DNA of 42,500 nt from Chrysomallon squamiferum (Eukaryota; Mollusca; Gastropoda; Neomphalida; Peltospiridae), in contig CM022671.1 in assembly GCA_012295275.1 (NCBI GenBank), positions 35,914,183-35,956,682 of the forward strand. The letters run 5' to 3'. Within the stretch, counting starts at the first letter, position 1. Every line of letters starts with the position of its first letter. Of this stretch, positions 11,376 through 30,398 are shown piece after piece. The notes beneath the pieces are model-generated. The model worked only from the letters and a program-made list of their open reading frames with translations. It had not been told where the DNA came from and made no database searches. Both the position numbers and the translations under genes were made by a program.

Positions 11376-13324
11376 GTATCACACAATTTGTGTTCAGTTT
11401 ACAGACTTGCCAGACAAACCTGTGTGTTAATTAATATAACTAGCATAGTTTGTGTTTAACAAGCAGACTGCAGTGATAGTAACAGTTTTAATTCAGTGCA
11501 GAAAGTGATACTTTGATACAATTTTAATAATAACTGTAACATAACAAAATATAAATATTTTTTATTTTTTTGGCAGAACATTGTACATACCAGTGATATG
11601 TTTTTCAAATCAAGGAGAAAAAAAAACTACTGGACCACTAACACTGACATGTAGTGTGAGTGAAATGTTGACAATTGTTTGCTGACAGACAAGTCATTGA
11701 TTTGTTCACTGGTGTTAACTGTGTCTATGAAACACTGTGTTTTATTGAATAATAACACCACCACCAGCACCAACAAGAGTAATAATGATTAAAAAACAAT
11801 AAAAAATTGATTATTGTGTATGGATGACACCAACAAGATAGATATCTATCAAGGCATCATTTATTTATGTTTGTACTTGCAGGGAAACACATAAAAATCT
11901 CTGAGATTGGACATGGATTGGGAAAAAAGACTAATAATATGTAGAAAGGTATTGAAGAATATTTAAATGATAAGCAGTTTTATGCTAATTCAGAAAGAGA
12001 CATGGCATTGTATAAGTGACTGAAGAAATGAAATTCTATGACAGATATAACAATTGTAACTGATGTATACAAAGATAGCAGTGGACACAAAAACTGAACT
12101 GATGCAAACTGCTTTGTTTTTATTTCTTAGCTAAGACTGTTCAGAAAGGAAACCTGAATGAAGCAGTGATGCAGCAGATGTCATCAGAATAAATATGTAT
12201 GGCTTTATACATAATGCAAGCAATGACCAGTGACACATTTGTCAGGACGTTGACAGCAGCAGAAGTCTGCAGGGATGAGAGTAAACAGGAGCATTAGTCT
12301 CTGATAGAAATCAATCACTATTTCACATCCTTGGGCAACAAGATGTTCATCTAATTGTCCATGCACGCAGCCTTCACCACCACATAAATGAAAAATCAGT
12401 AGTCTTGGTTAAAACAATAAAACAATCATGACGTGACTTGTGTTCAATACAAGCTGGTAATTGCTGACCACACGTCTCGTTTGATGAAATGTTCTCACAG
12501 GTCTGTGTGAGAAATATTATTATTCTCACTAACAGTTTTCTCACATACATATATTCATGTACGTGTATTTTCTGGCTGACTCACATTATTTATTCAATCT
12601 TACCAAAGAACTACATTCTTACGTGGACACAATGACATTTTCACTGATCCAAATGTATGTGCTTATGAACAATCCTACAGATATCATAATATTTAATATG
12701 CATGAAACAAGAGTTTATTTTCAGATACATACTTTCTAGTCACACTTGCTAGTCAAAGACATACATTTTCACATACATATTTCTCAGTCATATTCTTTTA
12801 GATATGCTTAGATACTTCTCAAAAACACATTCTAACATATTTATGGATTTTTACACACATTCTCAATTACTTATCAAAGACAAACTTTCTCAGTCACCTT
12901 CATATAGATATTATCAAGTCACATTTTTTTCACAAAACGAGATCAAAATGTAACACCAGCAGTTCCTGTTAAAACAATAAAAGAGACAGACACTCTACAT
13001 CACTAAATAAAGTCTTGTTCATTCCTTCCACTTCACCCATCTCTCTATTGATTTTCTACACAATTCATCACTATAAATGAACAAGATATCACAGCCAAAA
13101 TCAAAGAATAAAAGCAATTTTATTAGTAATATATACAGATGTATGTACGCATGCTGTGTATGTATGTATGTATGAATGAATGTACTGTGTGTTTGTGTTC
13201 ATGTGTATCTGTGTGTATTGAATGAAAGTGTATTTGTTAGTACTATCATTATGTATGAATGTGTGAACATCTGTGTACTTCTTTCTATAAAAAACACAAC
13301 AATATATTCATATAACAATTATTT
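11376..13324. other. non-coding stretch
   Basis: No supported gene. Around 12,710-12,930 there is a loose, diverged repetition of TTCTCAGTCAC-like and ACATACATTTTCACATAC-like words. A GTAT/TGTG-rich patch lies at 13,140-13,270. Confidence 0.55.
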
Positions 13325-13337
13325 GTTGTTTGTCTTT

Positions 13338-13422
13338 TAGAGAGAAAGAAACAGAGAGAGAAAGAAAGAGAGAGAGAGAGAGAAAGAAAGAGAAAGAGAG
13401 ATGGAGAGACAGAGAGAGAAGT
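13338..13422. repeat. (GA)n purine-rich microsatellite
   Basis: An almost pure purine tract on the plus strand of GAGA and GAAAG words. Simple repeat; it could adopt an H-DNA form, though nothing else points to function. Confidence 0.9.
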
Positions 13423-13440
13423 ATTTAACACAGCTTCTGA

Positions 13441-13540
13441 TAAATCTGTATTCATCTATCAAGGACTGATCCTGTGACCATCAACTCTGAGATAAAAAAA
13501 AATGCTAACCTCTGAGCTAACACTCACTTTGTCTGTAACA
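13441..13540 (-). mobile_element. tRNA-derived SINE head (relic)
   Basis: Read on the minus strand, this contains an A-box-like TTAGCTCAGAGGTTAGCA, then an internal T-run, then ATCTCAGAGTTGATGGTCAC and a B-box-like GGATCAGTCC. The order and spacing are those of the RNA polymerase III promoter of a tRNA-derived SINE. A second piece at 24,241-24,350 shares the CTCAG...GGTCACAGGATCA block in the same orientation. No target-site duplication was identified, and the T-run in the anticodon region argues against a working tRNA. Confidence 0.55.
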
Positions 13541-14009
13541 GACAGGGTATTTACAGCTATCACATAAACGTAAAACACATCAGTCTTCTGAATGAATCAA
13601 TATTTGACATCAGCACATACTACATTAATGGTTATTGGGCTTAAACATTATATTTTGTTATCATGATGAAGTCTGGGGCCAGATAGCAGTGATGGATGTT
13701 ATCAGCGGAAGACACATACCATTAAGTTTAGTGATGTGGAACTGGCCAGAGTGGGAAATAGTGCTAGAGGAGCATCAAGGATGATTGATAAACACTGTAT
13801 AGATCTACTGTCCTCAATCAATAAGAACCTTCCAGTATGGCAATACTCTACTAGCAGCTCCAGTGACTATTACTCTCACACACAAATACATTTGATGAAC
13901 ATTGTATTTGCTTATTTGATGTGTAAACCCGTAAGGAAAACTTGGGGTCCTCACCATGTACACAGTTCATATAGTGTAATATTGATACTATTAGTGTAAT
14001 ACTGATACT

Positions 14010-14010
14010 A

Positions 14011-14061
<51 letters not shown>

Positions 14062-14130
14062 GGTAATAAAATAGTAATAACAGTAATAATAATAATAATA
14101 ATAATGATAATAATAGTAATAATAATAATT
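14010..14130. repeat. (TAA)n microsatellite
   Basis: A long AAT/TAA trinucleotide run with a few interruptions (CGG, GTAATAACAG). It is one of many TAA arrays in the window. Confidence 0.95.
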
Positions 14131-22599
<8,469 letters not shown>

Positions 22600-22700
22600 G
22601 TTCCAAGGGTATCCTTGAATTCATATTTCCTTCGTACATCTCCGTCTTTAATGTTTTTGTTTTTATCTTGATCCGCATGTTTTTTTCCAAACAGTGGCAT
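22600..22700 (-). CDS. CaM kinase I, coding exon 1 (start codon)
   Basis: ATG at 22,700 opens 33 codons plus two bases before a GTAAGT donor. The product starts MPLFGKKHADQDKNKN and continues to RRKYEFKDTLG. The MPLF- start, a short Lys-rich leader and the RxxYxFxDxLGT entry into the kinase domain are typical of invertebrate and vertebrate CaMKI. No upstream in-frame coding exon is needed, so this is the translation start. The longer minus-strand open frame nearby (22,499-22,690) is a shadow in another frame that reads through the donor. The gene sits in a CpG-retaining region, as expected for an active promoter. Confidence 0.93.
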
Positions 22701-22769
22701 TTTGAAATAGACTACCTAATAGCAACAAACTCACACATCTGAGTGACTCTCACTCACATCCATTCGCTA

Positions 22770-22777
22770 TCACGTGA
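22770..22777. promoter_or_regulatory. perfect TCACGTGA E-box upstream of CaMK1
   Basis: The palindrome TCACGTGA, the preferred site of USF/MITF-type bHLH-Zip factors, lies 70 bp upstream of the CaMK1 ATG. Next to it are CpG-containing GGGGGCGCTG and the repeated GAGTGACTCTCACTCAC. It is a plausible proximal promoter element; no TATA box is evident. Confidence 0.5.
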
Positions 22778-22894
22778 CATGCAGGGGGCGCTGTCATCGA
22801 GATCAGTCGGAATACATCAAGTTCTAATACTAGCGATCCGCTGCAGGACGAATTCGATTTCTTACTTCTGTGATACAGGCTGTACAAATGTCAT

Positions 22895-22903
22895 AATAAT
22901 AAC

Positions 22904-22941
<38 letters not shown>
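22895..22941. repeat. (AAT)n microsatellite
   Basis: Trinucleotide AAT run just upstream of the CaMK1 promoter region. The plus-strand frame through it gives poly-Ile and is not a gene. Confidence 0.95.
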
Positions 22942-25421
22942 ATTATTTTATTAATTTTTATTTTATTTTTAGTACCAATGACAATTTATGTCCTCAGTTT
23001 TAGAAAGAAAAAAAAAAAAGTATATATATATATATAAAAGTAACAAATATAGTATTTATCATTAAATATTTTATCAACCTGTTTTTATTTTGTTTTATTT
23101 TACATATTTACACAAGAAATATAATTACATCTATTATTAATCTAAGTTATTAATAATTAGTGGGCTCTTCCATTTCAGTAATTTTATTAATTTGCATTCG
23201 TATTCACAAAAACCAAATTTGATAATAATTAAATGACTTACAGAGAAGAGTACCAAAACCTTTCATAATTGAATTCTGGCGAGCTATTTTATCTGATTAG
23301 ACATAATTAGATGTAATTTAAGGTGACCATGAGTTTAATATTCCAACAATGCAGCTATTTATCATTATTTCTTTTAAATTCTACCTCTTTCATATATATA
23401 TAACTTTTTTCTTCTTCTTCTTTGCTTATTTCTTCTTCTTCTTCTTCCTGTTCTGGTATAAATATAATGATTACTGTTTTGATATGCATACTCAGGTGCC
23501 TTATCCGATTGTGAGGTAATTTACGAAGAAGAAAGAGGCAGCTAATGCATGCATAACAGGATTATCTAGTACACGCATTATATTATATTGCTTCGTTGCG
23601 GTTCATTTATGTTACGTCATATATCATTATAACGTACCATATTAGATCACGTAGAGCGGATAATTGACTAGCTAAACCGATTTAAAAATTACAGTACTCA
23701 TACGTCAAAGATTCCATTCCATACAGGACTGGTGTGCGTGCTTGTATACTATGTGTGTCCGCACGCGCTCGTCTTTGCATGGTCTTTCTCTCTTCTTTTG
23801 TTTTGTTTCTGTTTTTATTTTAAATTTATTTTATTTATTTATTTATTTATTTATTATTATTTTTTGCTTTTTTTAATTTAATTTTTCTTCATAATGATTA
23901 TCTCACTATTCAATAATCAAAAAATTATTTTCTTTTTTTACTTGTCGTCTTTATTATTGTTAGTAGTGTAATGTTGAGTAATGTTGTCGTAGTTGTTGCC
24001 GATGTTGCAGCAGTAACATTTGTATGATTCTACAGTAAAGTAAGCCTCGTAATTATGTTGTTGTTTTTTTTTTTTTTTTTTTTTATTATTCTTTTTTATT
24101 GAAGCATAGCAATTTCCGGTGTACACAGTTTTTTCCCCGTTTTATTCTTCATTTTACGTTTATCTTCTTGGCTACATCTCCACGGATGTAAAAAAGAAAA
24201 GTTCATAATCGGGTCTTTGTTAAACAAATCGTTATGGTGAGCCGGGGAGAGGATTACGACAGTGAACACCTGAGAAGGTTTGATCCTGTGACCTGTTATC
24301 CCTGAGATCAGCGCAGTAATCACTGTTGGCTGTGTACTGTCATAAATATCAAGTTTTTTTTTTTTTTTTATTGCTGGCACATTTTTTTTAAATCTGCATT
24401 ATTTATAACCTACCTGAACAGTTCCTAATTTAAATTAATTTTTTATTTACTTTTATTTTTATTTCTTATTTTATTTTATTTCATCTTGTATTTTTTTTAT
24501 TATTACTATTATTTTGCTATAAAATGTCCGTGTAAAACTATATTTAATACTTTTTATTTACTTTTTAATTGTTATTAAATTTACTTTCATGAAATCGGAT
24601 ATTATGTGGATTTTTGGTTGTTTCAACACATTATATTAAATCGCCCTGAAATGGTTTCCCTACAAGAATGTCGTCTGTATGAAATAGTAATAATGATAAA
24701 ATAATCGTAATTTTGAAGGGGGGGGAAACTACTCCACCCACCGACTCCCGCCAAAAATTAAAAAAAATAAATAAATAAATAAATAAATAAAACAAATTTT
24801 TAAAAAGAATAAAAAAAGATGTGCAATATCACATTGCAATACCAAAATGAGCTGAAAAATGTTCAGTTAAAAATTCCAATTATGTTTAATCCGATTGTTT
24901 TCTTAGTAACAGCTGAATCAGTGCAATATCCATAAAAGTTAATTTTACTCTTTTTTTACCCTTTATTTATTTATTTAATAAAAGTTTTTAATGGGCATTT
25001 TGTATTTCAGAGTAATGCTTCGGGGTTTGTTTGTTTTTTTCGAAATTTTTATTAAAATAATTTGTAATAATCAAATAGATAAACAGATTACGATACACGA
25101 ATGTACTCACTCAACAGTAAGGTCCATTTAATATGGTTGAATATTCATAGACCTCCAAATGCAGGCTCGAATTTTATTTAAACCACATTAATGTGTATCA
25201 TTGGTATTACGAAAAAAAAAAAAAAAAAAATAGAAAAAAGGAAGGTAATGTTTTATTAATCAATTCACTCAGTACATTTTATTCATAGTTATGTGGTATC
25301 GGACATGGTTACTGTGTCTCACATATCGAGATAGCTAAAAGCGATGTTATCACAACAAGGACTAATCTTTTATTTTAATATGTACTGACCAACAAACAGA
25401 TTTTTTTTTTTTTTACCACAG
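22942..25421. other. intergenic stretch
   Basis: Between the two divergent promoter regions. It contains T-rich and TTTA runs (23,830-23,860), CTT repeats (23,408-23,447), a CpG-bearing patch near 23,560-23,780, a poly-T run at 24,062-24,085, a SINE-like piece at 24,241-24,350, and a TAAA run at 24,767-24,791. No gene supported. Confidence 0.55.
24241..24350 (-). mobile_element. tRNA-derived SINE relic
   Basis: On the minus strand CAGTGATTACTGCGCTGATC is followed by TCAGGGATAACAGGTCAC and a B-box-like GGATCAAACC. It then runs into TTCTCAGGTGTTCACTG, a likely SINE body. The layout and the GGTCACAGGATCA block match the piece at 13,441-13,540. The A box is degraded. Confidence 0.5.
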
Positions 25422-25659
25422 CCTTAGTTATCCAAGCCGATGAGCACTGGTTACGTGAAATTACTCTGAGTACAGTAAGTTCGATCGATCCGACCGCCAA
25501 ACGTACGTTGAACTATTTAATAGTTTTAATATGTTTTTCATATACTTCCAATTTATTTTCATTCATTTCGCCACATGTCATCTTACAATTAACAATGAAG
25601 TAAAACAGCAAATTAATATGCGGTTAAAATATCTGGACGCCGCAATTTTTCTGTAGTCG

Positions 25660-25667
25660 TGACGTCA
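25660..25667. promoter_or_regulatory. perfect CRE (TGACGTCA)
   Basis: A full palindromic cAMP response element, the site of CREB/ATF factors, 41 bp before a plus-strand ATG that overlaps a YY1 motif. Followed by TTGCATAT, which resembles half of a POU octamer site. Position and strength suggest a real promoter. Confidence 0.6.
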
Positions 25668-25704
25668 TTGCATATGTTTTGCCCTAAATCATTTGTTATG
25701 GCGT

Positions 25705-25715
25705 AAAATGGCGGC
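25705..25715 (+). promoter_or_regulatory. YY1 motif AAAATGGCGGC
   Basis: Exact match to the extended YY1 consensus AANATGGCGGC in plus orientation. Such motifs typically sit at or just downstream of transcription starts and often overlap the initiator ATG, as here. This points to plus-strand transcription starting near 25,680-25,705. Confidence 0.6.
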
Positions 25716-25757
25716 GATCCATTGTTCTGTAACAATTATTTTATTGTCACAAAGACG
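25708..25757 (+). CDS. candidate first exon of an unidentified plus-strand gene
   Basis: The ATG inside the YY1 motif opens 16 codons (MAAIHCSVTIILLSQR) plus two bases before a consensus donor (ACG followed by GTAAGT at 25,758). A very short upstream reading frame (ATG GCG TAA at 25,698) precedes it. CRE, YY1 site, ATG and donor within 100 bp make a convincing promoter plus first exon, but the exon could equally be the 5' end of a non-coding RNA. No homologue recognised. Confidence 0.4.
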
Positions 25758-26017
25758 GTAAGTCGCCGAGAACAATAAAATAATAACTTGCAAGGATAAA
25801 GAATATTTTAAGACCATTTACTGATTTTGCCACAGTAAGCTTTTAACAGTTTGATTAAGTACGTGGCCACATTAATATGCGGATTACATAATATTAACTT
25901 ATAATAATAATAACAACAACAATAACAATAACAGTAACAACAGTAATATCGCTTATGAAGTAACATTTGCTTCTGGGGCCGTTAAATAATTATTTTAATC
26001 AATTTATTTATTTATTA

Positions 26018-26059
<42 letters not shown>

Positions 26060-26430
26060 TAAATTATAAAAAAATATAGTCTGTATTAAGTTCCAGCACG
26101 AAATAGGATTCACGTTATACAAACTACCTCATTCATATAGCTTCATACATCCTTTGCGTAAAAGAAAGCAACAAAAAAACTCTAGGATCGATTAATTCGT
26201 TCTCAGGCTAGTGTCAAGGTATTTTTGGTTTCAGTTCATTAAATTAAAATAAGTTGATGTTACCGACTTAGACAACAATAGGAAATTTCAGGAAAGATAG
26301 ACGCGTCATATGGGGGGGGGGATGATTTTTGGCCTTATAGAGAAGCATATGACAATATGTACCGTTGAGTTTTATTTTTTAATTTTCTTATTTATTTTAT
26401 TTTCTTATTTTATTTTTTTTATTTTTATAG

Positions 26431-26485
26431 AAGCAGCTACGTTTATCGTTTTACAGTGTTCAGAGGGAAGGAAGGATCCATTTAA
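26431..26485 (+). CDS. candidate second exon of the plus-strand transcript
   Basis: After a long pyrimidine-rich tract ending TTTTTATAG, one base completes the split codon from 25,757. The frame then gives SSYVYRFTVFRGKEGSI and a TAA at 26,483. Joined product would be only 34 residues, so a non-coding transcript with an incidental short frame is at least as likely. AATAAA follows at 26,600. Confidence 0.2.
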
Positions 26486-26599
26486 TGTCAAAATTAACAA
26501 ACCATATCTGTTAAAATAATTCCATTGTACAAACATTCGTAAAAACATGGGATAATTAGTTCATCTGTTTTTCATTATCAGTCAGCAAACTCTACCAGC

Positions 26600-26605
26600 A
26601 ATAAA
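26600..26605 (+). terminator. candidate poly(A) signal AATAAA
   Basis: Plus-strand AATAAA 115 bp after the stop of the candidate second exon. Weak evidence alone in AT-rich DNA. Confidence 0.25.
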
Positions 26606-26902
26606 ACCTGTCAATTGTTATTTTTCAGGGTTAACTAATGTAAGCTAATAAATATTGCAAGATATTTGTTCTAGTGACTGAAATTGTGAACACTACAGGA
26701 ATTACGCAATGTCGCTTTTTCTTTGTTGTTTTCTTCTGTGTGTGTCAGAATCACATGATAACTGAATTATAATATGAAACTGAACACCTGAGTTACAGTG
26801 TAACACAAAATCATAGCGTGAATCAGCTGGTTAAAGTTTTCATTTTAAAATAATCAGGTAAGAAAAAAAAAATTCATAATAATAATAAAAATAGTAAAAA
26901 GA

Positions 26903-26957
<55 letters not shown>

Positions 26958-28703
26958 TACATGATGGATTATTAAAACTGAGTTACAAATACATGGATGC
27001 AAACACATACAAACATGCAAACACTGGTACAACTAATTTTGTTATATTTTGAAGAAACTCAGAGACAACTTTAGCCTTTGTGACAACAATGTCATCCTGA
27101 GTGTGTGTTAATGATACATGCCCATTGTAGAAACCTGAAATGATCTCTACAGCAGCTGACAACAGAGACTGCTATGAACACCAGTGATTACTTGTTACAG
27201 TAAAGTAATAGCTGGGACGCTGTTTATTCCTCCTATGAATCATTCTCAAATAACGAAACAGGGGAAAAAAAACAACAACAGTTTATGTATTTTTGCATAA
27301 AAATCTTTTCAACTTAAACATTTTATTTGTCTGAGCAGTTTTGGATGTTTGAATTTATGCATGTATCGGCACACAGTTTTGTTTTCAATCAACACAATTT
27401 ATTTTTGATTAGTTTTATTAATCTGTCTTGGGTTCACAATGCACTGAGCTGTATGCCAGTATTAAATTGGTGAGACAAAATGAAGTGATTACAAAGTTAA
27501 TGTTGTTTAGCACTAATCTAATCTTCCACTGTTAAAATGGGCAGTGTCCACTTTGCTGTCACGTCTGTTTAGTTTTGTGTGTGTTTATGACTTTGTGTTT
27601 GTGTAATAAACAGCACCAGAGGAATTCCCATATCACCACTGATGTTAAACAGTCTTACACAGAAAAAGTAATGGTAAAAAGTGAATTAAGAAAACTAAAT
27701 ATGTTATGTACTACATATCATATATAACAATTTATTCTGGCAAGATATTCCCCAGATATTCCCTGTGACTAAGAAATATTTGATAGGCAATATAAAGAAT
27801 GGGTCTCATTACACTAACAGAAGGTCAAGCTGGCTTATGCTGTTGTGACAGGATGGCTGTGTCATACCAGAAGTCAGATGATGGTGATGATGATGATGAT
27901 GATACTACAAACATACACAGTTGTGTATTAATGTAAAATAGTAAATAAAACAATATAAAACAGATTTTGTTTATTTATATCACAGTCAGAGATTTCACAA
28001 ATCACATTATACAATTTTTATAAAACAATATATCTGTAAATTTTAAATATACACACATATAGCTGACACCACAAAATAATATTTTAATATACATTTGTCT
28101 GTTAACCTTCAACCTTTTATATATATATAAGTACTTATATTCATTACATGGACAGTTTTTTCTTTTTTATTCCATTTTATAAAAATTTATCACAAAATAT
28201 ATGCCAACAATTCCTCCAAAATAAATAAATACAAATAGACATAAAATTATTTAAAACTAATTATAGACATTTGGACGGAAATGTATGAACAGATTTTCTA
28301 ATTGCATGAAGCATGTCCTATGTTAGTTTCACTGACACAGTTACACATTACAGTAGGATTTCCTTTGAGGGTTGTCTGTATTTGAACCCACAGCTGTTGG
28401 AATATCAAACAGAAAAGGTGAAAACAATTCATCAGAATGGAGTGATAAAAAGTTATAAATTGTCTATTGCTGAAATTTTGAAATTATAAAATTTTTGTTT
28501 TATAAGAAAGAAAATACATATATACATGTGGTATATTGTAGCTTATTTTTTTGTCTTTATTTTGTTTTTCTTCATTTACTTTCAAACAGTGGATGTTTTT
28601 ACACAGCAGTGAATGATATTATGTTTGTATCAGCTTTTTCATTATTACTTTTTTAATACTGATCATTTACTGGTATTTAAAACTATCACAGATATAATAG
28701 TGT
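26606..28703. other. intergenic stretch
   Basis: Separates the plus-strand candidate from the 3' end of the dynein gene. It contains a TAA microsatellite (26,904-26,955), a GAT run (27,885-27,904), short TA runs, and a possible SINE fragment near 28,350-28,410. No gene seen. Confidence 0.6.
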
Positions 28704-28709
28704 TTTATT
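28704..28709 (-). terminator. candidate poly(A) signal of the dynein gene
   Basis: AATAAA on the minus strand 232 nt downstream of the dynein stop codon. It is the best-placed candidate in the 3' UTR; others occur further on. Confidence 0.4.
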
Positions 28710-28940
28710 TACACAACAGCACAAACAAAGAAAGTCTGTAAAAGTTGTTTTTACTATTCTCTGAGCTTTAGAAAAAAAAAGAAGTTTATAAATAATAACG
28801 TGTGTAAATAAAAAACAGTAAAAATCCTTTTTTCCATGGCAAAGGACATTTTTAAAAATGGCTGCCATCACTTATTAAAAATCAGAAAACAAAGTTTTTT
28901 TTGTTTGTAGTCATTTCAGATAAAAACAAATACACAGCAA

Positions 28941-29202
28941 CTAATCATCAAGACAGCACAAAAGAGCGAGTCCTCGTTTTATCCAGTGTCGGACAGGTTT
29001 GTTTGTTGTGAGCAGCATCGCCATGACAAAGTTGGTAGAGTGACCGGTGGTGGACAGCACTCCACGCCGCTCGCTGGTCTTGTAAACTGGACACTTGTAG
29101 CGTTTCTCTGATGTGTCAATCTTGTCAGCCATGTCTGGGCGGAGCCAGATGATGGGCATCGCTTCGTACAGGATCTTTGGCATCTGTTCGGATATAACAC
29201 GC
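28941..29202 (-). CDS. dynein heavy chain, last exon (stop codon)
   Basis: Acceptor TTGTAG, then 262 nt ending in TAG. Encodes [20 protein letters not shown] and the conserved dynein tail [22 protein letters not shown], and a terminus [15 protein letters not shown]. The -LDD/-LNS type end is the true C-terminus of axonemal heavy chains, so the protein is complete at this end. Confidence 0.96.
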
Positions 29203-29973
29203 CTACAACAACATCATAGCTCAGTTATTAAAACAAATTTTTATTTATTTTTATTACTGTAATAAAAACATACAACTATGATTATATGGATAAGTATGTC
29301 TATTAATGACAGAAGAAAACAAACAACAGATTTTACTCTTTATTTTAAAGCATTATAAATATAAGTTTCAAAATTATATCTTAAAAATCTAGGCAAAGTC
29401 ATAATTGTAAAACCCCCAAAACCCCCAAAACAAACAGACAAATTAAAAAAGAAATCAATAATAATAATAAAATTAAATTAAAAATAAAAAAAATATATAA
29501 AAAATCCCCAGAAAATTAGTTTTTATTCTTGCATTTATTTTTTACTGTTAAATTGAAATTATGAATTTTTCTTTCTATTTTAGTATGATATGTTAAAAAA
29601 AAAGAAGTAAAATAACAACTTACTCTTTTCTATCCCAGCGACCACCATCAAGGAAAAGTCCAAACACGTAAACACCATCATCAGGTGGATCATCATGTGT
29701 GTCCACTGACAACACCTAGAAACACACACAAGTAAATCATTACCACATACTAGATATACACCATTTCTTACAGAATACTAGAAATATACCATTTAGTATA
29801 AAATACTAGATATACACCATTTCTTACAGAATATTAGAAATATACCATTTATTACAGAATACTAGAAATATACCATTTATTACAGAATATTAGAAATATA
29901 CCATTTATTATGGAATATTAGAGGCATACCATTTATTATGGAATAATGCATTAGAAATATGTCATTTATTATA

Positions 29974-30008
<35 letters not shown>

Positions 30009-30335
30009 TGGTAAATGATGTCTAACTGCAAATAAGTGATGATTATAGTAAACAATAATTTAATAAATCAATAAAAACTGACACCAGTGAAAATGTTTTT
30101 GATATTAACTATTGATTTTGCAGGTAAAATGTGAAGAGTTTTACCTCAAAATCGTTGGCGAGTTTGTCTATGGGGATGGTGTATTTCCTGGCATAATTCT
30201 GCATGGCGCCAGTGAGGAAGGCCTGAGTGAAGAAAAATCCTGAAATCCAGAATACTGCTGGTTTTCCTTTGTCATACCATTTCTGTAACAAAGCATGGAG
30301 TAGTGAGAATACAAACACATCATCTCAAGTTACAT

Positions 30336-30398
<63 letters not shown>

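Noticed and set aside
13670-13996. Plus-strand open frame of 109 codons including DVELARVGNSARGASRMIDK
   Set aside because: Tempting because the first half is not simple repeat and TTTAG precedes it, but no homology is recognised, the second half decays into low complexity, and one such frame is expected by chance in 42 kb.
28350-28410. B-box-like GGTTCAAATAC on the minus strand
   Set aside because: May be another SINE tail, but no A box is found at the right distance; a similar weak match near 6345-6360 was dropped for the same reason.
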